7,543 bases of DNA, taken from the NCBI GenBank assembly GCA_016840245.1, contig JAEOST010000451.1, forward strand, positions 1-7,543, read 5' to 3'. Made by a program: the position numbers and the translations under genes. Numbering within the stretch: the first letter of the stretch is position 1; each line of letters opens with the position of its first letter. The stretch is from Candidatus Thorarchaeota archaeon. Lineage in GTDB: Archaea > Asgardarchaeota > Thorarchaeia > Thorarchaeales > Thorarchaeaceae. Positions 1 through 6,026 of the stretch are shown piece by piece. The notes under the pieces were generated by a model that worked only from the letters and a program-made list of their open reading frames with translations, did no database searches and was not told the origin of the DNA.

Positions 1-672
1 AGAAAAGCGTATTACGGTTCGCCATGTGTAATCGATTATTGTGTTCCTCAGTGCTTCACAATATTCATCATCATTGCAGGATTTTCGATGCTAGCAATAC
101 TCGCCGATGAGGAGAGTTATTTACAAATTTTAGGACCGTATTTCATACAGTGGTTTGCTATACTCATACTATCCATATGGTCATCTCTCTTAGGATTGCG
201 TAGTTACTGGTACAGTTATGGGTTTCTAGACTCCAAACGAAGAAGAACAGGAAAACGGAGTCCACTCAAAAAACGAGAGATTAAGAGAATGATCAAGAAA
301 AAGGAGTGGGAACGTCTTGTAGGTGTTCTAACAGATGACCCCAATTTCAGAAACCGTGAATTAGCTGCAGAAGGATTGGGAATCGTACGTGATGACAATG
401 CTATAGATGCACTTCATCAAGCGTTGAGTGATGAAGAAGTGACCGTTAGGATATGGGCGGCTGCTTCCCTCATTCGACTTGGTAATGAACAAGGGCGACC
501 AATTCTTCAAGAAGCCTTTACATCTGAAGATCCTGTACTCCGTGAGTGGGCAGCTCTGGCGTGTAAGGGCATCCTTGACAGCCATATTAAAGAGCAGTTG
601 AAAGAACTACGTCATGATTCAATTGGTGAAGTACGACGCGCTGCCAGAAAATCTCTAAGATACTTCGGTTAG
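1..672 (+). CDS. Membrane-anchored HEAT-repeat protein (5' end probably outside the window)
   Basis: Residues are numbered from the ATG at 88. The protein has a hydrophobic helix at about 18-37, a very basic linker at 49-72 and about three HEAT-like helical repeats at 73-194, with typical motifs such as RELAAEGLG and VRIWAAASLIRLG. HEAT repeats usually serve as protein-binding scaffolds; here they would sit on the cytoplasmic face of the membrane. No partner or reaction can be named. The start is uncertain. The frame stays open from position 1, and the residues just before the ATG (TIFIIIAGFS) continue a hydrophobic stretch across it, suggesting an upstream start and a further membrane helix. 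Against this, AGGA at 78-81 is well placed to serve the ATG at 88 (protein of 194 residues). The enzyme gene at 719 follows after 46 nt on the same strand and may be cotranscribed. Confidence 0.8.
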   Translation, partial: RKAYYGSPCVIDYCVPQCFTIFIIIAGFSMLAILADEESYLQILGPYFIQWFAILILSIWSSLLGLRSYWYSYGFLDSKRRRTGKRSPLKKREIKRMIKKKEWERLVGVLTDDPNFRNRELAAEGLGIVRDDNAIDALHQALSDEEVTVRIWAAASLIRLGNEQGRPILQEAFTSEDPVLREWAALACKGILDSHIKEQLKELRHDSIGEVRRAARKSLRYFG

Positions 673-718
673 CAGGCGGCATCTAAGTTATTAGAAGATA
701 GACTAGTACAGGAGATTC

Positions 719-1855
719 ATGCGAATCAATGAACTCATCACACCAGCAGTTGTTGTCGATCATTCAATATTGGCATCTAATATTGAGGACATGGCTTCAA
801 GGATGAACCATCATGGTGTCGAACTGCGTCCTCATATCAAGACTCACAAATGTATCCCCATTGGATTGATGCAGAGGGACGCTGGAGCTAAGGGCATAAC
901 AGTATCGACATTGGGGGAAGCTATTGTCTTTGCTGATGCAGGATTTGATGACATCACAATTGCGTTTCCAGTTGTTCCAGATAAATTTCCTAAAATCGTC
1001 GGGTTAGCATCAAATGTGTCATTGAAGGTCTTAGTAGACAATGCAAAGATTATCAGTCTACTAGACAAGGTCTGTGAAGAGAATCGAATCAATCTGGATG
1101 TACTTTTGAAGTTAGATTGCAATTATCATAGATGTGGAGTGGATCCAAACTCTAAAACTGCAATTGATCTTGCTGAGCAAATTGACAAATCGCCGCATCA
1201 AAGATATGCTGGTGTTCTGACTCATTCAGGGCATGCCTATTATGCCACATCAGTTGATGAGATAAGAAGTGTAGCTGTTGACGAACAAAACGCAGTAATG
1301 GATTTTTCAGAGGCTCTCAGAGAATCTAGAGGAGTGGACAGCGAAACCATTAGTATAGGATCTACACCATCATTGATGTTTACAAAGAAAATTCGAAAAG
1401 GAATAACAGAGGTCAGACCGGGGAGCTATGTGTTCTTTGATTATACACAAGTGGTTCTTGGTGTATGTAAACTTGACCAGTGCTCTCAGACTGTTATCGC
1501 ATCTGTAGTTGGAACCTACGATGATAGAATTGTCATCGATGCAGGAGCTACTGCACTCACAAATGACGTGGGTCCTGCCCACATTGAACCTGATTGTGGA
1601 TTCGGAATGATCTTCGACAACTACGATGAGAAGACGTTGGCAGAGGATACAAGAATAGTATCACTATCTCAAGAACATGGGAAAGTGAAACTTGGACCTG
1701 ACTCTCCTTTAAGGAATCTACGACCGGGTGACAAGGTGAGAATCCTGCCTAATCATTCATGTCTAGTCTCAAACATGTTTGACAGGTTCAATGTAGCTGA
1801 GGGCGATAGAATCACTAAACGGTGGAATATCGACCGGTTCAGATACTCAGCTTAG
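719..1855 (+). CDS. D-serine dehydratase / D-threonine aldolase-like PLP enzyme
   Basis: This is a fold-type III (alanine-racemase-like) PLP enzyme of the eukaryotic-type D-serine dehydratase (DSD1) and D-threonine aldolase family. Such enzymes break down D-serine, D-threonine or 3-hydroxyaspartate in the cytoplasm. At 378 residues it is of family length. The PLP lysine is expected at K41 in RPHIKTHK. Other family motifs are HSGHAY (169-174), the phosphate-binding GSTPS (214-218), EVRPGSYVFFD (231-241) and EHG (319-321). The C-terminal metal site is PNHSC, with H346 and C348 matching the zinc-binding His-x-Cys of DSD enzymes. The ATG is preceded by AGGAG at 710-714. The exact substrate cannot be read from sequence: D-serine dehydratase, D-threonine aldolase and 3-hydroxy-D-aspartate enzymes share these motifs. 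Its stop overlaps the end of the opposite-strand gene by 9 bp. Confidence 0.92.
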   Translation: MRINELITPAVVVDHSILASNIEDMASRMNHHGVELRPHIKTHKCIPIGLMQRDAGAKGITVSTLGEAIVFADAGFDDITIAFPVVPDKFPKIVGLASNVSLKVLVDNAKIISLLDKVCEENRINLDVLLKLDCNYHRCGVDPNSKTAIDLAEQIDKSPHQRYAGVLTHSGHAYYATSVDEIRSVAVDEQNAVMDFSEALRESRGVDSETISIGSTPSLMFTKKIRKGITEVRPGSYVFFDYTQVVLGVCKLDQCSQTVIASVVGTYDDRIVIDAGATALTNDVGPAHIEPDCGFGMIFDNYDEKTLAEDTRIVSLSQEHGKVKLGPDSPLRNLRPGDKVRILPNHSCLVSNMFDRFNVAEGDRITKRWNIDRFRYSA

Positions 1856-2557
1856 TTTGTTAGTGATGAGGTGTCCACAGTAAGGACAGACTTCTTCCTC
1901 ACCAGGTAATACGGGTTCCTCTAATTTTCCAGCACAGTTCGGACAGTCCGTGACAGCCTTTGGAAGTTGCGTGACTGCCTCTTGAGTATAGACAACCCTA
2001 GAGTTCTCGTCAATGACTCCTCGGAACTTGCCCTCTTTGGAGAGTTCTTTGAGAGTCTCTAAAATCTGCTCATCTGTTGCCTCTGTGACACTGGATATCT
2101 GGTCAAATGTCATCCTTCGCTGAGCAAGCAGGAGATGGAGAAGGCTCTGTTTCAGGGATACAGCCTTGGGGCTTACAATCTCCCAAGCGCCACGGTCGAG
2201 GTACACTAGTGGTAGACGTCTAGATGCCAGCATCTCAGCTGCGTCTATCACTGCAGCCTGATCAACATCGAGCTCTTTAGCAGCAACATCTACACTGATT
2301 CTACCCTCCTTCTGAACGAGTGGGATCAATTTGCCTGAGATATCACCAACTCGAGCGTCCTTACTTCCTGAGGAGAGTAACCATAATCCTATAGCCAGTT
2401 CTGGTAGAGCTAAGAGGCCCCATGCAATTATCATAGAGAAGAATACAGTTGTAACTTCACCAGAAACATCCATTGTCGATTGATAGACAAGGTACGACAT
2501 TGCTATTGCGATTATCACCAGGAAGATTCCAATCAATTGTTTGAGCCGACCGCTCAA
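1847..2557 (-). CDS. Two-TM protein with tandem winged helices and C-terminal zinc ribbon
   Basis: The protein has 236 residues. Two hydrophobic helices lie at about 8-26 and 37-63. They are followed by two winged-helix-like segments, about 70-129 (ending in a strand like LPLVYLDRGAWEIV) and 134-190. A C-terminal zinc ribbon uses C205, C208, C224 and C227 (CPNC and CPYC). The layout suggests a membrane-tethered cytoplasmic protein that binds nucleic acid or protein, possibly a regulator or a degradation adaptor; the role is unknown. The start is TTG at 2557: a stop lies two codons upstream in the same frame, and GGAG at 2568-2571 lies 10 nt before it. An ATG at 2564 sits closer to that GGAG but is in another frame that stops after about 35 codons. 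The gene is divergent from the one at 2754 and convergent with the dehydratase-like gene. Confidence 0.85.
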   Translation of the reverse strand: MSGRLKQLIGIFLVIIAIAMSYLVYQSTMDVSGEVTTVFFSMIIAWGLLALPELAIGLWLLSSGSKDARVGDISGKLIPLVQKEGRISVDVAAKELDVDQAAVIDAAEMLASRRLPLVYLDRGAWEIVSPKAVSLKQSLLHLLLAQRRMTFDQISSVTEATDEQILETLKELSKEGKFRGVIDENSRVVYTQEAVTQLPKAVTDCPNCAGKLEEPVLPGEEEVCPYCGHLITNKLS

Positions 2558-2595
2558 GTATCATCCACTCCTACGTGAAAATCACACATTTCTCC

Positions 2596-2603
2596 AATTA
2601 TAG
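2596..2603 (-). promoter_or_regulatory. Possible TATA element for the TM/winged-helix/zinc-ribbon gene
   Basis: Read on the minus strand this is an AT-rich element within AAGCTATAATTGG, about 38 nt upstream of the TTG start at 2557. With an archaeal spacing of about 25 nt from TATA to transcription start, the leader would be short (around 15 nt) and would still hold the GGAG at 2568-2571. There is no clear BRE, and the call rests on position and composition only. Confidence 0.3.
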
Positions 2604-2692
2604 CTTGCGCATTCATAGTAAAATCAGCGGTTTCACACTGAAATAGGCGAATGTATTACTCAGATATTGATAGGGCATAGGGGACAGAATCA

Positions 2693-2702
2693 TTTATGTA
2701 TA
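2693..2702 (+). promoter_or_regulatory. Probable TATA box for the AbrB-like/ACT-like gene
   Basis: TTTATGTATA resembles the archaeal TATA box and lies 51 nt before the ATG at 2754. Transcription would start near 2725-2730, giving a leader of roughly 25 nt. This is the best promoter match in the window and it sits in the 196-bp divergent intergenic region, where a promoter is expected. Confidence 0.5.
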
Positions 2703-2753
2703 GAGACGTAACTTCACGATGTACTAGACCCTGAAGGACGTGAAACAACGAAC

Positions 2754-3170
2754 ATGTCGATTGATAGAGAAGGGGCGACGAGTGCGATCATTCTTCACTT
2801 CGAGCCGGGAAAAGCTGTCGAATTTCCGGCTGAGTTCGTAGCTGACATTGGTGAAAAAGCTGCATTAACAGTCCTGCATCATAAGGACCGAGTAATGAAA
2901 ATATTCCCAGTTGCAAGCGACGACATCTACCTGCTTCGAATTGAAATCAGTGACTTATCAAGAAACTTCCTGAAGCAGCTCAACTTCGCTTTCAACGACG
3001 CGAAGCTGTCTGATATTATATTCACGACAGGTGTTTGCCTCAGGGGAGAGCGCTGTTACTACGAATGTTATTTCGTACCTGATCAACTTGTTGTCACTCT
3101 GAAGGAGCTTGAGGAAAGTCTGAAGAAAATACCCGGCGTTTCAAGAGTAGTACTCAGAAAGGTCGAGTAG
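2754..3170 (+). CDS. Small putative regulator: AbrB-like N-terminus with ACT-like C-terminus
   Basis: I do not recognise a named family for this 138-residue protein. Residues about 12-53 read like a SpoVT/AbrB swapped-hairpin segment: a strand with a proline (AVEFPAEF), a helix, then IGEKAALTVLHHKDRVMKIFPV, which parallels the LGIKxGDKV...I-V-I-KP pattern of that fold. Residues about 57-138 fit an ACT-like beta-alpha-beta-beta-alpha-beta pattern: YLLRIEI, helix SRNFLKQLNFAF, DIIFTTGVCL, CYYECYFV, helix TLKELEESLKKI, GVSRVVLRKV. ACT domains bind small ligands, often amino acids, so a ligand-responsive DNA-binding regulator is a reasonable guess. The ATG is the only start codon after an in-frame stop at 2709. 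The Shine-Dalgarno is weak: AGGA at 2735-2738 lies 15 nt from the ATG. A TATA-like box is placed correctly upstream. Confidence 0.8.
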   Translation: MSIDREGATSAIILHFEPGKAVEFPAEFVADIGEKAALTVLHHKDRVMKIFPVASDDIYLLRIEISDLSRNFLKQLNFAFNDAKLSDIIFTTGVCLRGERCYYECYFVPDQLVVTLKELEESLKKIPGVSRVVLRKVE

Positions 3171-3199
3171 GTCAACTGATCCTCGTTAGTATAATTGAG

Positions 3200-3235
3200 G
3201 GCAGGGAGTTTTCTCCTTGCCACCAAACGCTTTTT
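3200..3235 (+). terminator. Hairpin with following T-tract, possible terminator of the gene ending at 3170
   Basis: The arms GGCAGGGAG (3200-3208) and CTCCTTGCC (3213-3221) form a 9-bp stem with one G-T wobble, closed by a TTTT loop (3209-3212). It starts 30 nt after the stop codon. A run of five T lies at 3231-3235, about 9 nt beyond the stem, so this is not a textbook intrinsic terminator. Archaea often terminate on T-runs alone, and the hairpin could instead protect the 3' end of the mRNA. Confidence 0.4.
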
Positions 3236-3240
3236 GTATG
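3230..3240 (+). promoter_or_regulatory. Possible TATA region for the nucleoside hydrolase gene
   Basis: CTTTTTGTATG, preceded by ACCAAACG, resembles a weak archaeal BRE plus TATA box and shares TTTNTGTAT-like character with the better box at 2693. The coding start at 3314 lies about 73 nt further on, so the leader would be near 50 nt. The same T-run may act as terminator for the upstream gene; the sequence does not settle which. Confidence 0.25.
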
Positions 3241-3313
3241 TTCAACTAGACACTTTAGTGACCTCTGTAACCGGTAGGCTAATCTGATTTTGTCATTGGA
3301 GTTAGTCAGTGCG

Positions 3314-4252
3314 ATGACACGCTTGTTGATAGATACAGACATCGGTAGCGACATTGATGATGCACTCGCGTTGCTATTTGCTCTGAATCTTGAGGATGTT
3401 GAGATTCTGGGTATCACTACATCGTATGGTCCAACAGACCTTAGGGCTAAGATTGCATGGAAGATAGTTCAAGCAGCAGGAAGAGATATACCAATTGCAG
3501 CAGGTCAAGAGGAACCACTTGGCTCAATCATTCCAGTCTGGACAGCTGGAACTGAAGGTAGAGGGGTTTTGACACAGGAGGAAATTGAGACCCCACTACA
3601 TGAGTTTGGTATCTCTGATGATTCGACTGACCTCATTCTGGACTGCATAGAGGGTAGTTCAGAACCTGTGAAACTTGTTGTACTAGGAGCACTTACCAAT
3701 ATTGCGAAAGCATTCAGTGAACAACCAGAGATAGTGGATTCAATAGAAGAATTAGTCTTCATGGGTGGGGGCCTCACATACCCTAATCCAATACCTGAAA
3801 CAATCGAACCTGACAGATATTATCAAGCCCGTCACTCTCACAATGTCCTATGTGACATAGAGGCAGCACGACAAATCATTCGTACAGACATGCCAATCCG
3901 AGTAGTAACGAATGATGTTACTTGCCAATACTGGCTTGAGGGCGACCCAATTAGGAAATTCAAATCATCTGGGAAAGAACACACTGCGATAGTTGGAAGG
4001 ATGCTAGATGTCTGGTTGAAGTACCGCTCTGAAATGTTTGACACTGTGGTCACAGGTACTTGTCCTCATGATCCTCTAACAGTGGCTGTTGCATGTGGCT
4101 TAGTTGAGTATACAGGTACGAGGGGAGACCTCACTATCGACGAGGTTGCGAGTACAGAATTCAGACTCAATGACTTATCGAACATTGAACTGGTACTAGA
4201 GGAGAGAGGAAACAAGTTTACTACACTGCTAAGCCAGGTGCTCCACAGTTGA
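3314..4252 (+). CDS. Inosine/uridine-preferring nucleoside hydrolase family protein
   Basis: This enzyme would cleave the N-glycosidic bond of ribonucleosides, releasing base and ribose, in cytoplasmic salvage. Numbered from the chosen ATG (312 residues, family length), the N-terminal metal and catalytic motif is DTDIGSDIDDALAL (D7, D9, D13, D15, D16), the spaced variant common in one branch of the family. LGALTN lies at 124-129 and VFMGGGLT at 149-156. The middle substrate motif is HSHNVLCDIEAA (N177, D181), where the glutamate often seen before the asparagine in EFN-type members is not present. The last metal-site motif is HDPLTVA (H252, D253). ATG at 3314 is preferred over TTG at 3290 because MTRLLIDTD matches family N-termini and GGAG at 3298-3301 precedes it, although the 12-nt spacing is long. 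Substrate preference is not predictable. Confidence 0.9.
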   Translation: MTRLLIDTDIGSDIDDALALLFALNLEDVEILGITTSYGPTDLRAKIAWKIVQAAGRDIPIAAGQEEPLGSIIPVWTAGTEGRGVLTQEEIETPLHEFGISDDSTDLILDCIEGSSEPVKLVVLGALTNIAKAFSEQPEIVDSIEELVFMGGGLTYPNPIPETIEPDRYYQARHSHNVLCDIEAARQIIRTDMPIRVVTNDVTCQYWLEGDPIRKFKSSGKEHTAIVGRMLDVWLKYRSEMFDTVVTGTCPHDPLTVAVACGLVEYTGTRGDLTIDEVASTEFRLNDLSNIELVLEERGNKFTTLLSQVLHS

Positions 4253-4379
4253 TGCGCGCTTTTGTGCAATAGTTCAAATACTCCAATGCTCCTCTATGCA
4301 TGGAGCCAGGCGAGTTTCAGGTCCTTGAACTGATTGTGGGAGGTCAATTCAAGCGAAAGGACCCCTGAGGAGGTCGCTG
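4253..4379 (+). promoter_or_regulatory. Inverted-repeat-rich leader upstream of the double-helix-turn-helix gene
   Basis: This 127-nt gap holds three possible hairpins. The first is TGCGC (4253-4257) with GTGCA (4264-4268), weak and directly after the nucleoside hydrolase stop. The second is GCTCC (4288-4292) with GGAGC (4302-4306). The third is GGTCCT (4320-4325) with AGGACC (4358-4363), continued inside by TTGAA (4325-4329, sharing one base) against TTCAA (4348-4352) across a bulge. In addition AGTTCAA (4271-4277) is a perfect complement of TTGAACT (4325-4331), so two mutually exclusive pairings can be drawn. No convincing TATA box is visible. This may be a regulatory leader, but chance pairing cannot be excluded without folding and comparison. 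Confidence 0.3.
4367..4374 (+). promoter_or_regulatory. Strong Shine-Dalgarno site of the gene at 4380
   Basis: GAGGAGGT ends 5 nt before the ATG at 4380 and fixes that start. It lies 3 nt downstream of the right arm of the third inverted repeat (4358-4363), so folding of the leader could affect ribosome access. Confidence 0.75.
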
Positions 4380-4868
4380 ATGGCCGAAACGAACCTGAAG
4401 AAATCAGAAGGGGTACCACGCGAGTCCAGTGCTGCATCCAAGCGATTGATTGAGATTGCAATTGAGATGTTAAAGCGATATGGTGCTAAAGGACAAGAGA
4501 TGACTCCAGATGAGATTCTGTTTCGAGCGGAAAATGCACAGCTTGTTGACTACAAGCAAATCAGCATGCAGCAGTTTCACAGAGTCTTAGAAGAATGTTG
4601 GAAGAAACAATACTGTATATTCTATATTGTCGATGAGAGATGCTTTGGGTTACAGGCTTGGAGAGAGCGAGAAGAGAAAGGACTGCTCTGGGAAATTGTA
4701 CATCAATGGGGTAAATCTCATTTTGGTTTAGTTGAGTTCTTAACTCATTTTCGAAGTTTACATACTCCTATAGACAACTCACATGTGTTTGACATGCTAA
4801 GGGAATTTACAGAAGATGGTCTACTGGGAAGAGATGATAAAGGAGAGTATGTAAAACTCTCAATCTGA
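4380..4868 (+). CDS. Unrecognised small protein, possibly two winged-helix domains
   Basis: This 162-residue protein matches no family I can name. It is soluble, with no membrane segment or signal peptide. A charged N-terminal stretch (1-19) is followed by a helical segment at about 20-92 (RLIEIAIEMLKRYG, PDEILFRAENA, ISMQQFHRVLEECWKKQ, then strands CIFYIVDERCFGLQA). A second segment at 100-162 has the order helix (LLWEIVHQWGKS), helix (GLVEFLTHFR), helix (NSHVFDMLREFTEDGLL) and a short beta hairpin (GRDDKGEYVKLSI). Both halves have helix-helix-helix-wing character, so a DNA- or protein-binding role is plausible but inferred only from pattern. The Shine-Dalgarno is excellent, and the stop overlaps the opposite-strand GNAT gene by 9 bp. 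Confidence 0.8.
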   Translation: MAETNLKKSEGVPRESSAASKRLIEIAIEMLKRYGAKGQEMTPDEILFRAENAQLVDYKQISMQQFHRVLEECWKKQYCIFYIVDERCFGLQAWREREEKGLLWEIVHQWGKSHFGLVEFLTHFRSLHTPIDNSHVFDMLREFTEDGLLGRDDKGEYVKLSI

Positions 4869-6002
4869 GTCTGAACTCGTCGTATTTGATTCTAGTTGTG
4901 AAATAATTTCAGACCACTCTACTCTATTGTGAAGAGATATGAATTCCTCATTGTTCAAAGCATGGTCGGCATATTGACATCCTAATTCCGCCGCTCTGAA
5001 GAGGTACTTTACTGCTTTATCAGAGTCATTAGATTTAGCACAGATTCTTGCAGCAAGATAATACGCCCAATCCTTGACCTCACCTAGTTCGAAAGCTTTC
5101 TCAAACAACTCTAAAGCCTGTGAATAGTCTTCATCGTAGAATAAACGCATTCCGGCTTCAGCTAAATGCATCGCTTCATTAAACATGCAGATATACTGCT
5201 CATAGTCCCGTTCCTTCACGAATCCAACTTTTTCGGCAGTACCAATTGAGCCATGGTTATGACCATCAGTATGCCAACCAACAACGTCAAATCCATTTGA
5301 AAGAGCATGTTCAACTGCAGCGGCTGCAGTGATTGTAGCAAAACCTCTACGACGGTATTCCTCAACTGTCTGAATTCCAATCTCGCATGTTTTAGCACTG
5401 ATGCAATCGCAGAGGCTATAGGATACGAGCTTATTTTCATGAATCGTACAGAGGCCAAATCCCCATTTCTCAAAGTTCTCAAATGACTCCCAAGTAGTTG
5501 AAATGAAACGATCAATATGGTCGGGACTATTTTTGCCTAAGATAGCAAGAAGATCTCGATTAAAGTGTCGGACTTCATACCCTTCGGGTAGCATTGCTCT
5601 CCAGTCTGTCTTCACTTCTGTACAGAGATAGTGTATTCTGTTTGCAGGTAATGGTGACCGTGATGGGGCAATTTCATGAAATACTTGTTTCCAATCATCT
5701 GAGTCAATACCGAACCATAGATAGCGCTCACCCTCATACAATGGGTCACCAGCTGCTATGTATTCCTCAATCCAAATCCTGAGCTCTTTGTTGAATTCTT
5801 CATTGCCTGTAGCACCTGCAAGAAAGAAACCCTCAGATGTACGCATCCACACACTCTGAGGATTTTCAACATTGTCAACCAGTATCCAACCAGGATTTGT
5901 GCCATCAATCAAGGCGTCAACTGCAAGTTGATAATGCAGACTCTTGACTAATGGTCTTACCTTTTCGTAATCTGTTTTTTCTAGTTTCTTAATGGTTATC
6001 AC
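4860..6002 (-). CDS. GNAT acetyltransferase fused to a C-terminal TPR-like domain
   Basis: The protein has 380 residues. The first ~130 residues form an N-terminal domain like those seen before the catalytic GNAT core in two-domain members. The acetyl-CoA-binding core covers about 141-275: KLVSYSLCDC (191-200), EIGIQTVEEYRRRGFAT (207-223) with the RRRGFA pyrophosphate loop, and GWHTDGHNHGSIGTAEKVGF (242-261). Residues about 276-370 are two TPR/Sel1-like helical hairpins (RLFYDEDYSQALELFEKAFELG, then AARICAKSNDSDKAVKYLFRAAELG) ending in an LHNRVEWSEI-type helix typical of TPR array ends. It would transfer an acetyl group to an unknown amine, with the TPR part perhaps choosing a protein partner. 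The start is GTG; an in-frame stop lies two codons upstream, so it cannot start earlier. No clear Shine-Dalgarno is seen. It begins 24 nt after the cysteine-rich small gene and is probably the last gene of that operon. Confidence 0.9.
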   Translation of the reverse strand: MITIKKLEKTDYEKVRPLVKSLHYQLAVDALIDGTNPGWILVDNVENPQSVWMRTSEGFFLAGATGNEEFNKELRIWIEEYIAAGDPLYEGERYLWFGIDSDDWKQVFHEIAPSRSPLPANRIHYLCTEVKTDWRAMLPEGYEVRHFNRDLLAILGKNSPDHIDRFISTTWESFENFEKWGFGLCTIHENKLVSYSLCDCISAKTCEIGIQTVEEYRRRGFATITAAAAVEHALSNGFDVVGWHTDGHNHGSIGTAEKVGFVKERDYEQYICMFNEAMHLAEAGMRLFYDEDYSQALELFEKAFELGEVKDWAYYLAARICAKSNDSDKAVKYLFRAAELGCQYADHALNNEEFISLHNRVEWSEIISQLESNTTSSDSD

Positions 6003-6026
6003 ACTCTAATTTCTTGTAGGGAGTGG

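Noticed and set aside
844..1122. Minus-strand 92-codon frame inside the dehydratase-like gene
   Set aside because: It is a shadow of a conserved enzyme, with a serine-rich low-information translation and no ribosome site.
2459..2564. ATG at 2564 on the minus strand, close to a GGAG, as a gene start
   Set aside because: It is out of frame with the long membrane/winged-helix protein and stops after about 35 codons with no protein-like pattern.
3290..3313. Earlier TTG start for the nucleoside hydrolase
   Set aside because: It adds eight residues not seen in the family and has no ribosome site. The ATG at 3314 gives the usual N-terminus and has GGAG upstream.
4253..4268. TGCGC/GTGCA hairpin as an intrinsic terminator of the nucleoside hydrolase gene
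   Set aside because: The stem has only five pairs including a wobble, the T-run is in the loop and none follows it.
5216..5515. Minus-strand 99-codon frame inside the GNAT gene
   Set aside because: It overlaps the catalytic core of a clearly recognisable gene in another frame and shows no domain of its own.
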